From Thermomonas beijingensis (GTDB taxonomy: Bacteria > Pseudomonadota > Gammaproteobacteria > Xanthomonadales > Xanthomonadaceae): DNA of 64,000 bases. The position numbers and the translations under genes were made by a program. Of the stretch, positions 26,006-35,099 are shown one piece after another. The notes under the pieces are model-generated. The model saw nothing but the letters and a program-made list of their open reading frames with translations, was not told the origin of the DNA and did no database searches. Position 1 is the stretch's first letter; each line of letters begins with the position of its first letter. Where the stretch lies: NCBI RefSeq assembly GCF_020034655.1, contig NZ_JAIQDJ010000006.1, forward strand, positions 1-64,000, given 5' to 3'.

Positions 26006-26473
26006 ATGGACGCACACGTGAACCCCGCAGCGCTGGATGCTCTGGCCGTACATTTCAATGGCATGCCGCCGGTGGCCTGCATGCAACCGCGGATTCTGGA
26101 TTGGCACGCAGGCACGCTGCGCCTGCGGGCACCGCTGGCGGCCAATATCAACGACAAGGGCTGCGCATTTGGTGGCAGCCTGGTATCACTGATGACGATT
26201 GGCGCGTGGGGCTTGATTTCGCTGGAGGTGGAAAGCGCCGGCCTGCATGCCGATATTTTTGTCGCTGATTCACGGGTGCGCTACCTCAAGCCGGTGTTTG
26301 AAGACATCGTGGTGGAGGCGGTGTTCGATGATGCCAGCGAGCATGCGCAGTTGGTGGACAGGTTGCGCAAACAGGGGCGGGTGAGTATCCGGTTGCAGGC
26401 CAATACCCTGTTGCAGGATGGGGGAGTGGCGGCAACCTTTGTGGGTCGTTACGTCGCGATTGCCAAGGCATGA
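26006..26473 (+). CDS. YiiD C-terminal-type thioesterase
   Basis: A 155-aa hotdog-fold protein. The segment NINDKGCAFGGSLVSLMTIGAWGLISL is the helix-containing core of the YiiD_C / 'thioesterase' family, and SRVRYLKPVFEDIVVEA provides the next strands. Function unknown; a role in releasing acyl groups is plausible. The ATG at 26006 is used; nothing upstream is better. Confidence 0.75.
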   Translation: MDAHVNPAALDALAVHFNGMPPVACMQPRILDWHAGTLRLRAPLAANINDKGCAFGGSLVSLMTIGAWGLISLEVESAGLHADIFVADSRVRYLKPVFEDIVVEAVFDDASEHAQLVDRLRKQGRVSIRLQANTLLQDGGVAATFVGRYVAIAKA

Positions 26474-26554
26474 GGGCAGTACCTGCAAGGCCGCGCCATA
26501 AACCTGCGGCATAAACCAGCTAGGATGCGGGCTTCCCCCGCTGGAGAGTCTGCA

Positions 26555-26971
26555 ATGTTCAAACTGGCACTGCGCTGTGTGTTGATCGCTTGCTTGGCGA
26601 TGTTGGCGGGTTGCCCGAAGTCTGCCAGCAAGGGCACCGCACTGGATGAAATTCAGTACACCTGGTCGGCAGCGATTCGCTGGGGCGACTTCGAGGGCGC
26701 ATGGGGTCTGGTCGATCCCAAGGTGCGCGAAGCCCACCCGATGACCGATCTGGATTTTTCCCGTTTCAAACAAGTCCAGATTTCGACCTATCGCGATACC
26801 GGCAGCAGCATCGTGGGGGGGGATGTGGTGCGCGACATCGAAATTGGCGTCATCAATCGCAACACCTTGGCCGAACGCAGCGTGCGCTACCGCGAGCGCT
26901 GGCGCTATGACGAGGCTGCCAAAACCTGGTGGCTGACCTCGGGAATGCCGGATTTGTGGCAGGGTGAGTAA
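26555..26971 (+). CDS. Conserved lipoprotein, uncharacterised
   Basis: A 138-aa protein with a lipoprotein signal MFKLALRCVLIACLAMLAGC (lipobox LAGC). The mature part has a cystatin/NTF2-like look: an amphipathic helix YTWSAAIRWGDFEGAWGLVDP followed by alternating beta strands ending in RWRYDEAAKTWWLTSG. GGAG lies 8 bases before the ATG and a TAGGAT -10-like element sits at about 26521. I recognise it only as a hypothetical lipoprotein of this bacterial family. Confidence 0.75.
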   Translation: MFKLALRCVLIACLAMLAGCPKSASKGTALDEIQYTWSAAIRWGDFEGAWGLVDPKVREAHPMTDLDFSRFKQVQISTYRDTGSSIVGGDVVRDIEIGVINRNTLAERSVRYRERWRYDEAAKTWWLTSGMPDLWQGE

Positions 26972-27012
26972 GCTGCGCCCGCAAAGTTGGCGCGTGCAGA
27001 CGGGGCGGCAGG

Positions 27013-27018
27013 TACAAT
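27013..27018 (+). promoter_or_regulatory. -10-like TACAAT before the rhodanese gene
   Basis: TACAAT precedes the GTG start candidates at 27035 and 27047 by 16 and 28 bases. Unlike the leaderless cases in this window, a short leader is left. Confidence 0.35.
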
Positions 27019-27046
27019 TGCCGCCCCGTGATTCGTGGTAGTTGCC

Positions 27047-27481
27047 GTGACCTTTGCCGACCTGGCCGCCTTTGCTGGCCGTAATCCCGTGTTGTCGCTG
27101 GCTTTGGTGGGCCTGACGGTAGCCATCATCGTCAATGAAATCCTTGGCCTGCTGAGCGGCGTGCGGCGCATCGGCCCGGCGCAACTGACCGCCTTGGTCA
27201 ATCGCGATAACGCCTTGGTCGTGGATTTGCGCGCGATCGGTGATTTCGAAAAAGGCCATATTGCCGGTGCCAAGAACGTGCAGATGAGCCAGTTCGATCC
27301 TGAAAACAAGGCACTGGCCCCCGCCAAATCACTGCCTGTCGTGTTGGTGTGCCAGGTTGGCCAGACTGCTACGACTGCAGCCAAACGCCTGCGCAAGGCG
27401 GGCTTCGCACAGGTGGCGGTATTGGAGGGTGGCATCCAGGCGTGGCAGTCGGCCGACTTGCCGCTGGTCAAGGGGCGCTAA
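27047..27481 (+). CDS. Membrane-anchored rhodanese-like protein (YibN type)
   Basis: A 144-aa protein. A single membrane helix (PVLSLALVGLTVAIIVNEIL) is followed by a rhodanese domain: DNALVVDLRAIGDFEKGHIAGAKNV, the catalytic Cys in VVLVCQVGQTA, and EGGIQAWQSADLPL. It could transfer sulfane sulfur at the inner-membrane face. The same gene precedes secB and gpsA in many gammaproteobacteria. GTG at 27047 gives a compact N terminus; GTG at 27035 is possible. Confidence 0.85.
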   Translation: MTFADLAAFAGRNPVLSLALVGLTVAIIVNEILGLLSGVRRIGPAQLTALVNRDNALVVDLRAIGDFEKGHIAGAKNVQMSQFDPENKALAPAKSLPVVLVCQVGQTATTAAKRLRKAGFAQVAVLEGGIQAWQSADLPLVKGR

Positions 27482-27629
27482 GCCGCCTGCAAGCTTCGGC
27501 GGGGGATCGGTTGCCCTTGTGAATGGCGCGGGTCACCCCATGTCCTAGGTTATCGCCCGCCAACGGTGCGATAATTCCCTTTTACTTGTGCGCCTTGTGC
27601 ACATTCATACGCATACCTTGGAGTTGTCC

Positions 27630-28151
27630 ATGTCCGATGAAACCCTGAACGGTGCCGCTCCGGTTGCCGATGCCCAGCCGCAAGGCCCTCTCTTCACTGT
27701 CGAGAAGTTGTATGTGAAGGATCTGTCCTTCGAGGCGCCGAACGCACCGCAGGTGTTCAACGAACAAGGCCAGCCGGACTTGCAGATGAAGTTGAACCAG
27801 AAAGTGCAGCGTCTGGCCGACACCGCATTCGAAGTCAGCCTGGGCATCACCCTGACCTGCACCTTGAATGGCAAGACCGCTTATCTGGCCGAAGTGGAGC
27901 AGTGTGGCGTGTTTGGTTTGGGCGGCATGGAAGACCATATTCTGGACGCGATGCTGGGTATCCAGTGCCCGAACATCCTGTACCCCTACGCCAGTGCCGC
28001 CGTCGGCCAGCTGATCACCGCGGGTGGCTTCCCGCCGTTCCCGATGCAGCCGATCAACTTCGATGCACTGTACGGAGAAACCCTGCGCCAGCGTAGCGAA
28101 CAGCAAGCTGGCGGCGAATTGGCCAACGCTGAAATTGCCGGCAACGCCTGA
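27630..28151 (+). CDS. secB: Protein-export chaperone SecB
   Basis: A 173-aa cytoplasmic chaperone that holds preproteins unfolded and delivers them to SecA. The core runs from [19 protein letters not shown] to LIAGGF-like [20 protein letters not shown], with the acidic SecA-contact region in between. TTGGAG precedes the ATG at 27630. A GATAAT -10-like element sits at 27570-27575. It is followed within 15 bases by gpsA, an order typical of gammaproteobacteria. Confidence 0.95.
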   Translation: MSDETLNGAAPVADAQPQGPLFTVEKLYVKDLSFEAPNAPQVFNEQGQPDLQMKLNQKVQRLADTAFEVSLGITLTCTLNGKTAYLAEVEQCGVFGLGGMEDHILDAMLGIQCPNILYPYASAAVGQLITAGGFPPFPMQPINFDALYGETLRQRSEQQAGGELANAEIAGNA

Positions 28152-28164
28152 GCGACTCGGTTGC

Positions 28165-29193
28165 ATGATGCCGTCCGCTAAACCGGCGGTTGCCGTACTT
28201 GGCGCGGGCTCTTGGGGCACCGCGCTGGCCGCCTTGATTGCCCGTCATGGTCACCCCACCGTGTTGTGGGGCCGCGATGTGGCCACCGTGGCGACAATCG
28301 ATGGGGGCGGCGAAAATCCGCGTTATCTGCCGGGCATTGCGTTGCCCGGCAACCTGCGTGCCACCACCTCCTTGCACGAGGCGCTGGTCGATGCCGCTTT
28401 GGTGCTGGTGGTGGTGCCCTCGCATGCGTTCGCTGAAACCTTGCGCGCGCTCGCCCCATTGCGCCCGCCGCAGGCCGGGGTGGCGTGGGCGACCAAGGGC
28501 TTCGAGCCGGGCAGTGGCCGCTTTCTGCATGAAGTTGCTGCCGAAGTATTGGGTGATGACGTGCCGTTGGCGGTGGTGACTGGGCCGTCGTTTGCCAAGG
28601 AAGTGGCGCAAGGGTTGCCCACCGCACTGACCGTGCATTCGGACGATGCCGTGTTTTGCCGGCAGGTGGCCGATGTGCTGCACGGCCCGGCGTTTCGTGC
28701 CTATACCGGCAACGACATGCGCGGCGCCGAGCTGGGCGGGGCGATGAAAAACGTGCTGGCGGTGGCCACCGGCGTGGCCGATGGCATGGGGCTGGGGTTG
28801 AACGCCCGCGCCGGGCTGATTACCCGTGGCCTGAATGAAATGCTGCGGCTGAATATCGCCCTGGGCGGCCGTCCGGAAACCCTGATGGGCTTGGCCGGCT
28901 TGGGTGACTTGGTGCTGACCAGTACCGGCGATTTGTCACGCAACCGTCGGCTGGGCTTGGCGCTGGGGCGCGGCTCCTCGATCGAGGATGCGGTGCGCGA
29001 AATTGGTCAAGTAGTGGAATCGATCCAAACCGCCGATGAAGTGATGCGGCTGGCCACCCTGCACGGTATCGAACTGCCGATTGCAGAGGGCGTGCGCGAC
29101 GTCCTGCATGGAAGTGTGACTCCCGCAGAAGGATTGGCGCGATTGATGGCGCGCGAACAGAAAGCCGAGTACCCGCAGGACTTGTTCGGTTGA
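28165..29193 (+). CDS. gpsA: Glycerol-3-phosphate dehydrogenase [NAD(P)+]
   Basis: A 342-aa cytoplasmic enzyme that reduces dihydroxyacetone phosphate to sn-glycerol 3-phosphate for phospholipid synthesis. The Rossmann motif [16 protein letters not shown] is at the N terminus; [18 protein letters not shown], the active-site Lys in [21 protein letters not shown], and [23 protein letters not shown] follow. The ATG at 28165 is immediately followed by a second ATG at 28168; either is possible. Confidence 0.96.
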   Translation: MMPSAKPAVAVLGAGSWGTALAALIARHGHPTVLWGRDVATVATIDGGGENPRYLPGIALPGNLRATTSLHEALVDAALVLVVVPSHAFAETLRALAPLRPPQAGVAWATKGFEPGSGRFLHEVAAEVLGDDVPLAVVTGPSFAKEVAQGLPTALTVHSDDAVFCRQVADVLHGPAFRAYTGNDMRGAELGGAMKNVLAVATGVADGMGLGLNARAGLITRGLNEMLRLNIALGGRPETLMGLAGLGDLVLTSTGDLSRNRRLGLALGRGSSIEDAVREIGQVVESIQTADEVMRLATLHGIELPIAEGVRDVLHGSVTPAEGLARLMAREQKAEYPQDLFG

Positions 29194-29231
29194 GCGTCTG
29201 CGTTTGAGCACACCCAGGTAAGCCAACTGAA

Positions 29232-29254
29232 AACGCCCGGCATTGCCGGGCGTT
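29232..29254 (-). terminator. Rho-independent terminator downstream of the Ax21 gene
   Basis: AACGCCCGGC (29232-29241) pairs with GCCGGGCGTT (29245-29254) around ATT. On the minus strand the stem is followed by TTTTC, which fits termination of the Ax21 gene read from 29837. It may also stop transcripts coming from gpsA. Confidence 0.75.
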
Positions 29255-29279
29255 CGGGTGTTGCACGGTGTTGCCCGGT

Positions 29280-29837
29280 TTACCAGCTGAAGCGCGGGCC
29301 CACGAACCACTGGGTATCGCCGCCGTTGACGACGCGCACGTCGGCATTGACGCCCCAGTTCTGATTGAACTTGGCAGTGGCGCCCAAGCGGCCATAGGCC
29401 TCGCCTTTGACGTGGTTGCCATCCATATACCCGAGCATGGCGTAGCCTTCGATGTTTGGCGTCAACGCACTGCGCACACCGCCTTCGATGCTGTAGCCAT
29501 CGGCCGTGATGCCAGCGCCGGCGTCCAGCTTCTCATAGGCCACATTGGCCACGAAGTCGGTGTTCTTGCCAATCTGCGTGTTGTAGCCGCCACCCACGCG
29601 CCACTGGTCGAAATCAACGCTGGTGTGCTTGATCTTCTGGTTGGAATAGTCAGCGAACAGATGGAAATTCGGATGTACGGCAACCGAGCCGTTCAGGCCC
29701 CAGCCGTCGGCATCCGGGCCGTTGGTGTTGGTGGCGACATAGCCGCCCTGCACGTAGTTGTAGTTGATGCCGTCGGCCGCAGAGGCAGCAAAGGGCAGGG
29801 TGGCAATCAGGGCAAGGGCAATGGCATAACGCTTCAT
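29280..29837 (-). CDS. Ax21-family outer-membrane protein
   Basis: A 185-aa protein with a Sec signal peptide MKRYAIALALIATLPFAASA cleaved before ADGINYNYV. The rest alternates beta strands of a small outer-membrane barrel (VQGGYVATN, WGLNGSVAVHPNFHLFADY, WRVGGGYN) and ends in Trp (VGPRFSW), the usual barrel terminus. These blocks match the Ax21 family of Xanthomonas and Stenotrophomonas, whose earlier claimed role as a plant-immunity elicitor was withdrawn; the proteins are secreted in vesicles. GGAGG precedes the ATG at 29837. Confidence 0.9.
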   Translation of the reverse strand: MKRYAIALALIATLPFAASAADGINYNYVQGGYVATNTNGPDADGWGLNGSVAVHPNFHLFADYSNQKIKHTSVDFDQWRVGGGYNTQIGKNTDFVANVAYEKLDAGAGITADGYSIEGGVRSALTPNIEGYAMLGYMDGNHVKGEAYGRLGATAKFNQNWGVNADVRVVNGGDTQWFVGPRFSW

Positions 29838-30084
29838 GAGGGAGACCTCCATGTTGTTGTTGTGGGTGCCTCACCAGGCGGCGGGCACGGGTGCAATTTC
29901 GATGATTGCGTCACAACACTGGCTGAATCCAAAACTGATTGGTACAGGAATTGTTCAATATGTAAGCAGTAGAAGCACGCACCTTACGCTTGGCCCTGAA
30001 AGCGGTACCTTTGGCCAGGTGTTGTCCGCTTTAGCGCCAGCCCGGCGTACAGATGTCTAAAAGCACCAAAGGAAAGCCAGCACG
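29838..30084. other. Divergent intergenic region, 247 bp
   Basis: Contains the upstream regions of the Ax21 gene (minus) and the lipoprotein gene (plus). It is relatively AT-rich around 29925-29960 (CAAAACTGATTGG, TTGTTCAATATG), which fits promoter DNA, but no clear paired -35/-10 set or operator could be assigned. Confidence 0.5.
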
Positions 30085-31113
30085 ATGATGGGCACGCACC
30101 AATCCCTGCTCCGCCATTTAGTGTTCATTGCATGCGCAGCGCTGCTGGCCGCGTGTTCGCACATCGGCCGCCAAGTGCCGACGGTGTTCCAAGGCAAGTT
30201 CAGCCCCAGCGGCAAGTACTACGCGTACATCTACCAGAGCGTGTTCATCTTTTCCTATCAACGCACCGGCGGTCGTTCCGTCAGCAATGGGTCGCTCACC
30301 TATTACCTGCAAGTCGTCGATTCGAGCACCGGTCAGAAACTGCTGGCCAAACCGCTGAAGCCGCGGGAGTTCGATTGCACGTATCCGCAGCTCGGTGCTG
30401 TGAGTGAGGCGCATGTACTGATCGCATGTTCCAATAGCAAGGGTCAAGCGCAGGCTCCGTTCGTGTTCTCGATCGCTACACAGCAAGTCACCCTGACGGG
30501 CAAGGCCATTGCCGAGCGTAACCCGGCGCTGGGCGGCGTCCACGGTACCGATTTCTATCGTAGCCGCGAGCAGCTGAGTGCCTTCATCATGGAAGCCAGC
30601 GATGGGCGCAAATACCAGCTGAACCCGGACAGTGGCACCGCGCAGCCGGTCACTGGTGACTTCGAACGGCTGGATATCGACGATCCGCTTCGCGGTGAAT
30701 TGCCCAAGAGTCTGCGCGAAGCCGGGGACGGGCGACGCTACATTGAGGTGGCAGCGCGCGGGCAGTCACGGCGGTCGACGGAAGATTTTCTCAGGCCCAA
30801 GTATTTGATGCTTGGCCATGACACCGAGGATCACTTCTCGCCGGCAACGCAAGTGGATGGTGGTTTTCTGGTGTTGTCCAACACCGTGAAAGACAGCGGC
30901 CAGCACAAGCTGCTGTCGCTGGTGGATGCCGCCACGTTGGCCACCCGCTGGAGCACGCCGCTGCCGCAGCAGCGCGGCGACTGGGCCAACGGGTTCGATA
31001 ACGAGCAGTTTGTGCAGCAGGGCAATCAACTGTTGGTGGCGAACTCGTCGCAACTGCTGCGGATGGATCTGCTGACTGGCCAGATCACGCGCAATGTGGA
31101 TTTGGTGGATTAA
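30085..31113 (+). CDS. Lipoprotein with possible beta-propeller domain, uncharacterised
   Basis: A 342-aa protein. The signal HLVFIACAALLAACSH contains the lipobox LAAC. The mature part is beta-strand rich with repeats of the kind found in PQQ- or WD-like propellers (for instance KLLSLVDAATLATRWSTPLPQQRGDW and NQLLVANSSQLLRMDLLTGQI near the end). AAAGGAAAG lies before the ATG. I recognise no specific family with certainty; the closest by appearance is the PA2928 group of hypothetical proteins. It is followed by trmL in the opposite direction. Confidence 0.75.
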   Translation: MMGTHQSLLRHLVFIACAALLAACSHIGRQVPTVFQGKFSPSGKYYAYIYQSVFIFSYQRTGGRSVSNGSLTYYLQVVDSSTGQKLLAKPLKPREFDCTYPQLGAVSEAHVLIACSNSKGQAQAPFVFSIATQQVTLTGKAIAERNPALGGVHGTDFYRSREQLSAFIMEASDGRKYQLNPDSGTAQPVTGDFERLDIDDPLRGELPKSLREAGDGRRYIEVAARGQSRRSTEDFLRPKYLMLGHDTEDHFSPATQVDGGFLVLSNTVKDSGQHKLLSLVDAATLATRWSTPLPQQRGDWANGFDNEQFVQQGNQLLVANSSQLLRMDLLTGQITRNVDLVD

Positions 31114-31137
31114 AGACGGATGCGGCGCGGCTTGGCG

Positions 31138-31617
31138 TCAGGCGCAGCCATCAAAACCCTGCTGTCGCCACGCTTCAAACACCATCACCGCCACCGTATT
31201 GGACAGGTTGAGGCTGCGGTTATTGGGCCGCATCGGCAGGCGCAGGCGTTGACTTGCCGGGATGTCGTCCAACACATCGGCGGGTAAGCCGGCGGTTTCG
31301 CTGCCGAACAAAAACACATCGCCAACGCGGTAGGTGGGGCTGTCGTAGCGCACCCGGCCACGGGTGGACAGTGCGAACACGCGCGGCGCGCTGCTTTGGC
31401 TGGCTGCAATGGCGGTCAGTGCGGCGGCCAAGTCGTCGTGCACCTGCATCGGAGCATATTCGTGGTAGTCCAGCCCGGCGCGGCGCAGCTGTTTGTCGTC
31501 GATGTCGAAGCCGAGCGGGCGCACCAGGTGCAGTTGCGCGCCGGTATTGGCGCACAGGCGGATCACATTGCCGGTATTGGGCGGGATTTCCGGGCGATGC
31601 AGGATGACGTGAATCAT
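31138..31617 (-). CDS. trmL: tRNA (cytidine(34)-2'-O)-methyltransferase TrmL
   Basis: A 159-aa SPOUT-class methyltransferase that modifies the wobble base of tRNA-Leu. The knot motifs are all present: the start MIHVILHRPEIPPNTGNVIRLCAN, LVRPLGF, VFLFGSETAGLPADVL and the C-terminal LRLPMRPNNRSLNLSNTVAVM. The length matches E. coli TrmL. The converging lipoprotein gene ends 24 bases away. Confidence 0.95.
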   Translation of the reverse strand: MIHVILHRPEIPPNTGNVIRLCANTGAQLHLVRPLGFDIDDKQLRRAGLDYHEYAPMQVHDDLAAALTAIAASQSSAPRVFALSTRGRVRYDSPTYRVGDVFLFGSETAGLPADVLDDIPASQRLRLPMRPNNRSLNLSNTVAVMVFEAWRQQGFDGCA

Positions 31618-31735
31618 GCACGCATTGTAGGGCGTGGGCGCTGGCGTGACTTCTGTCTACTGCAGGCAATCAAGGATGGCAGCTATCATTACAGGTTAAC
31701 GGCGTCGTTCGTGACGCCCATCACAGGAGTTGCCG

Positions 31736-34573
31736 ATGTCCATGCTTCGTCCCGCCGCGCTGGCGTTTGCCCTTGCCACCGCGCTGTCAGCCGGAACCTA
31801 TGCCCCCGCCGTACAAGCAGCCAACGCGCCGGCGGTGGATATCAAATACGAAAGTTTCACGCTTCCCAACGGCTTGCGCGTAGTGGTGCACACCGACCGC
31901 AAGGCCCCGATCGTGGCGGTCAACGTGTGGTACCACGTGGGCAGCAAAGACGAGCCGGCCGGCCGCACCGGCTTTGCCCATTTGTTCGAGCACCTGATGT
32001 TCAACGGCAGCGAAAACGCGCCCGGCGAGTTCTTTGCCCCGTTCAAGGACATCGGTGCCACCAACCAGAACGGCACCACCAATTCCGACCGCACCAACTA
32101 TTTTGAAAACGTGCCGACCACCGCGCTGGATACTGCGCTGTGGATGGAGTCCGACCGCATGGGCCACCTGCTGGGTGCGATCGACCAGAAGACCTTGGAC
32201 GAGCAGCGCGGCGTGGTGCAAAACGAGAAGCGTCAGGGCGAAAACCAACCCTACGGGCAAGTGTGGGACGAGCTGGGCAAGATCATGTACCCGGCTGGTC
32301 ACCCTTACCACCACAGCACCATTGGCTCGATGAACGACCTCAACGCGGCCTCGCTGGAGGATGTGAAGACTTGGTTCAAGACCTGGTACGGCCCGAATAA
32401 CGCGGTGCTGGTGCTGGCCGGTGACATCGATCTGGCCACCGCCAAGGAAAAGGTGAGCAAGTTCTTTGGTGATATTCCCGCAACACCCACTATGACCCAG
32501 CCGAAGGTGGATGTGGCCGCGCACACCAGCAATTCGCGCAGTGAAATGACCGACACGGTGCCGCAGTCGCGCATCTACCGGGTATGGAATGTGGCGCAGT
32601 ACGGCACCCCGGATCTGGACCGCTTGCAATTGCTGGCGCAAATTCTGGGCGGCGGCAAATCGTCGCGCTTGGAGAGGCGTCTGGTACATCAAGACAAACT
32701 GGTGGACAGCGTCAGCGCCGGTGCCTACGGCTCGCAGTTGAGCAGCACCTTCATGATCACTGCTGCCGTCAAGCAGGGCGTGGACGTGGCCAAGGTCGAG
32801 GCGGTCATCGACGAAGAATTGAATAAATTGTTGAAAGACGGTCCCAGTGCCGACGAAGTGACGCGCAATCGCACCGCCACCGAAGCCGGTTGGATCCGTG
32901 GCGTGGAGCGCATTGGCGGGTTTGGCGGCAAGGCCGATGCGCTGGCCGAATGCGCGGTGTTCATGGGCAATCCTGGCTGCTTCCGCGACAGTCTGAAAAC
33001 GCTGGCCGAAGCCACCCCGGAAAACCTGCGTGCCAGCGGCAATGCCTGGTTGGGCGCGGGCAAGGGTAGCCACACCTTGGTGGTGAACCCGGGCAAGCGC
33101 GTGGCGATTACCGAGGAGGCCACGGTCAAGCCGACCCCGTTCAATACGCCCAAAGTGGATGCCAAGTACAAGACCACTGCATCCACGGTGAACCGCAGCA
33201 AGGGCGTGCCGATGCCGACCAGCTTCCCGAAGTTGGTGTTCCCGGCGCAGCAGCACGCTACCTTGCGCAACGGCACCAAGGTCATTTTGGCCGAGCGCCA
33301 TGACATCCCGGTGGTGCAGATGAGCTATGACTTCCGTGGGGGCGCTGCAGTGGATCCGGCCGACAAGCCGGGCATGGCCAATTTCAGCATTGGCCTGCTG
33401 GATGAAGGCGCTGGTGATTTGGATGCACTGGCATTTGCCGATCGCGCGCAGGCGCTGGGTGCCACGGTGGGGGCCAGCGCTGGCCTTGACAGCAGCAGTA
33501 TCTATTTGTCAGCGTTGAAGCAGAATCTGGAGCCGTCGATGGCGCTGTATGCCGATATGCTGCGCAAGCCGCGTTTCGAGCAGGCCGACATCGACCGCGT
33601 GCGCGGCCAATGGATTGCCGGCATCAAGCAAGAAAAAGCCAATCCCAATGGTTTGGTGCGGCGCGTCCTGCCGGGCTTGGTGTATGGCGCGGGACATCCG
33701 TATGCCAACCCAAGCAATGGCACCGAGGCGGCGATTGCAGGGCTGACTCGCGCCGACATCCAAACCTGGCATGACACCGCCCTGCGCCCGCAGGACGCCA
33801 CCTTGGTGGTGGTGGGTGACACCACGTTGAAGGAAATCCTGCCATTGCTGGAAAAGCAGTTTGGCGATTGGCAAGCGGCCGGCAAACGCAGTGCTGCAGC
33901 AGCGATCCCGATGGCGGCGGCACAGCCCAAGGCACGTGTCTTCATGATCGACCAGCCCGGCGCCGTGCAGGCCAATATCGTGGCCGCAGAAACCCTGCCG
34001 TCCAGCAACGATGCCAAGTCGGTGCAGTACGACATGGCCAATATGGTGATCGGTGGCGACTTCACCGCACGTTTGAACATGAATCTGCGTGAAGACAAGC
34101 ACTGGTCATACGGTGCCGGTAGTGGTGCCGGTAGTGCGGTGGGGCAGCGCTTGTGGCGGGCCAGCGCACCGGTGCAAATCGACAAGACCGGTGAGGCGAT
34201 GGCGGAAATGCAGCGCGAACTCGGCGATTACACCAGTGGCAAGCGTCCGGCCAGTGCCGAGGAAGTGGCCGGCATGAAGAAGGTGCTGACCTTGACGTTG
34301 CCGGGTGCCTACGAAACGGCTTCGGCGGTGATGAATACCATTTCCAGTAATGCCCTGTATGGCCGTCCGGATGATTACGTGTTCAAGCGCAGCGCCGAGA
34401 TCGAGGCCATGACCCCGGAACAGGTGAACGCTGCGGCCAAGGTGTTGGCCAGCCAAGCACTGACGTGGCTGGTGGTCGGTGACTTGTCCAAGACCCAAGG
34501 CCCGGTGGAGGCACTGAAGCTGGGTGAAGTCACCGTGCTGGATGCCGATGGCAAACCGGTGGTGAAGAAGTAA
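31736..34573 (+). CDS. Secreted M16-family zinc metallopeptidase (two M16 pairs)
   Basis: A 945-aa pitrilysin-type peptidase with a signal peptide (LRPAALAFALATALSAGTYA, cleaved near AVQAA). The first M16 domain has the inverted zinc motif HLFEHLMF and the distal Glu in DEQRGVVQNEKRQGE, so it is catalytically competent. The second half (from about 500) repeats the fold with EGAGDLDALAFADRAQALGA but lacks the HxxEH residues, as usual for the closing half. It likely degrades peptides in the periplasm. AGGAG precedes the ATG at 31736; a TATCAT -10-like element is at 31684-31689. Confidence 0.93.
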   Translation: MSMLRPAALAFALATALSAGTYAPAVQAANAPAVDIKYESFTLPNGLRVVVHTDRKAPIVAVNVWYHVGSKDEPAGRTGFAHLFEHLMFNGSENAPGEFFAPFKDIGATNQNGTTNSDRTNYFENVPTTALDTALWMESDRMGHLLGAIDQKTLDEQRGVVQNEKRQGENQPYGQVWDELGKIMYPAGHPYHHSTIGSMNDLNAASLEDVKTWFKTWYGPNNAVLVLAGDIDLATAKEKVSKFFGDIPATPTMTQPKVDVAAHTSNSRSEMTDTVPQSRIYRVWNVAQYGTPDLDRLQLLAQILGGGKSSRLERRLVHQDKLVDSVSAGAYGSQLSSTFMITAAVKQGVDVAKVEAVIDEELNKLLKDGPSADEVTRNRTATEAGWIRGVERIGGFGGKADALAECAVFMGNPGCFRDSLKTLAEATPENLRASGNAWLGAGKGSHTLVVNPGKRVAITEEATVKPTPFNTPKVDAKYKTTASTVNRSKGVPMPTSFPKLVFPAQQHATLRNGTKVILAERHDIPVVQMSYDFRGGAAVDPADKPGMANFSIGLLDEGAGDLDALAFADRAQALGATVGASAGLDSSSIYLSALKQNLEPSMALYADMLRKPRFEQADIDRVRGQWIAGIKQEKANPNGLVRRVLPGLVYGAGHPYANPSNGTEAAIAGLTRADIQTWHDTALRPQDATLVVVGDTTLKEILPLLEKQFGDWQAAGKRSAAAAIPMAAAQPKARVFMIDQPGAVQANIVAAETLPSSNDAKSVQYDMANMVIGGDFTARLNMNLREDKHWSYGAGSGAGSAVGQRLWRASAPVQIDKTGEAMAEMQRELGDYTSGKRPASAEEVAGMKKVLTLTLPGAYETASAVMNTISSNALYGRPDDYVFKRSAEIEAMTPEQVNAAAKVLASQALTWLVVGDLSKTQGPVEALKLGEVTVLDADGKPVVKK

Positions 34574-34613
34574 GCATGCCTTGAAGTAGACATGCCGTTC
34601 ATCCTGTTGCACC

Positions 34614-34641
34614 GAAAGCCCGCCACACTTGGCGGGCTTTC
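34614..34641 (+). terminator. Rho-independent terminator after the M16 peptidase gene
   Basis: GAAAGCCCGCCA (34614-34625) pairs with TGGCGGGCTTTC (34630-34641) around CACT, giving a 12-bp stem that is followed directly by TTTT. It lies 40 bases after the peptidase stop and is a strong factor-independent terminator. Confidence 0.9.
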
Positions 34642-34665
34642 TTTTGCCGATGCCGAGACAATCCG

Positions 34666-34980
34666 ATGCCCGTGATGCGAGTGATCCTGCTGTCCTGTGC
34701 CGTACTGGCGTTGCCCGCATGTACCTTCGTCAAACTAGCGCCGGGGGCCAAGCAGGTACAGGTGTTGAGCCGTGCCCCCAGTGCGTGCGAAAGCCGTGGC
34801 GAGGTCGCGGTATCGATCACTCATAAAGTTGGTTTCTACGAGCGCAATGACACCCAGGTGCGTGATGAATTGGAAACCTTGGCTCGCAACGAGGCCCCCG
34901 GGTTGGCGGCCAACCGCATCAGCCCGCTCGGTCCGCCACGGGATGGTGAGCAGCGCTGGGCGATGTGGCGCTGCAGCTGA
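34666..34980 (+). CDS. DUF4156 lipoprotein
   Basis: A 104-aa lipoprotein: MRVILLSCAVLALPAC is the signal with lipobox LPAC. The mature sequence has VKLAPGAKQVQVL near the start and a run NEAPGLAANRISPLG, with a C-terminal RWAMWRCS; this matches DUF4156 (RcsF/YjeI-like small cell-envelope proteins) in length and layout. An alternative ATG lies at 34675. No function is established. Confidence 0.75.
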   Translation: MPVMRVILLSCAVLALPACTFVKLAPGAKQVQVLSRAPSACESRGEVAVSITHKVGFYERNDTQVRDELETLARNEAPGLAANRISPLGPPRDGEQRWAMWRCS

Positions 34981-35020
34981 GGCAGCCGGGGCCAACGTTG
35001 ATGGGCCGCACAAAATTTCA

Positions 35021-35034
35021 ATACGTAAGCGTAT
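35021..35034. promoter_or_regulatory. Candidate operator (dyad) upstream of oleA
   Basis: ATACG and CGTAT form a 5-bp dyad around TAAG. A TATCCT -10-like element follows at 35050-35055, so the dyad overlaps the expected -35 region. Regulator unknown. Confidence 0.3.
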
Positions 35035-35099
35035 GGTCGTGAAACGCGCTATCCTGTGCGGTTCCGGCACCGCGTTGGTGCCTGTGCGAGTGTCTGCCC

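Noticed and set aside
31787..33301. 504-aa minus-strand ORF opposite the M16 peptidase
   Set aside because: Antisense shadow of a complete metallopeptidase gene; no start context or motif.
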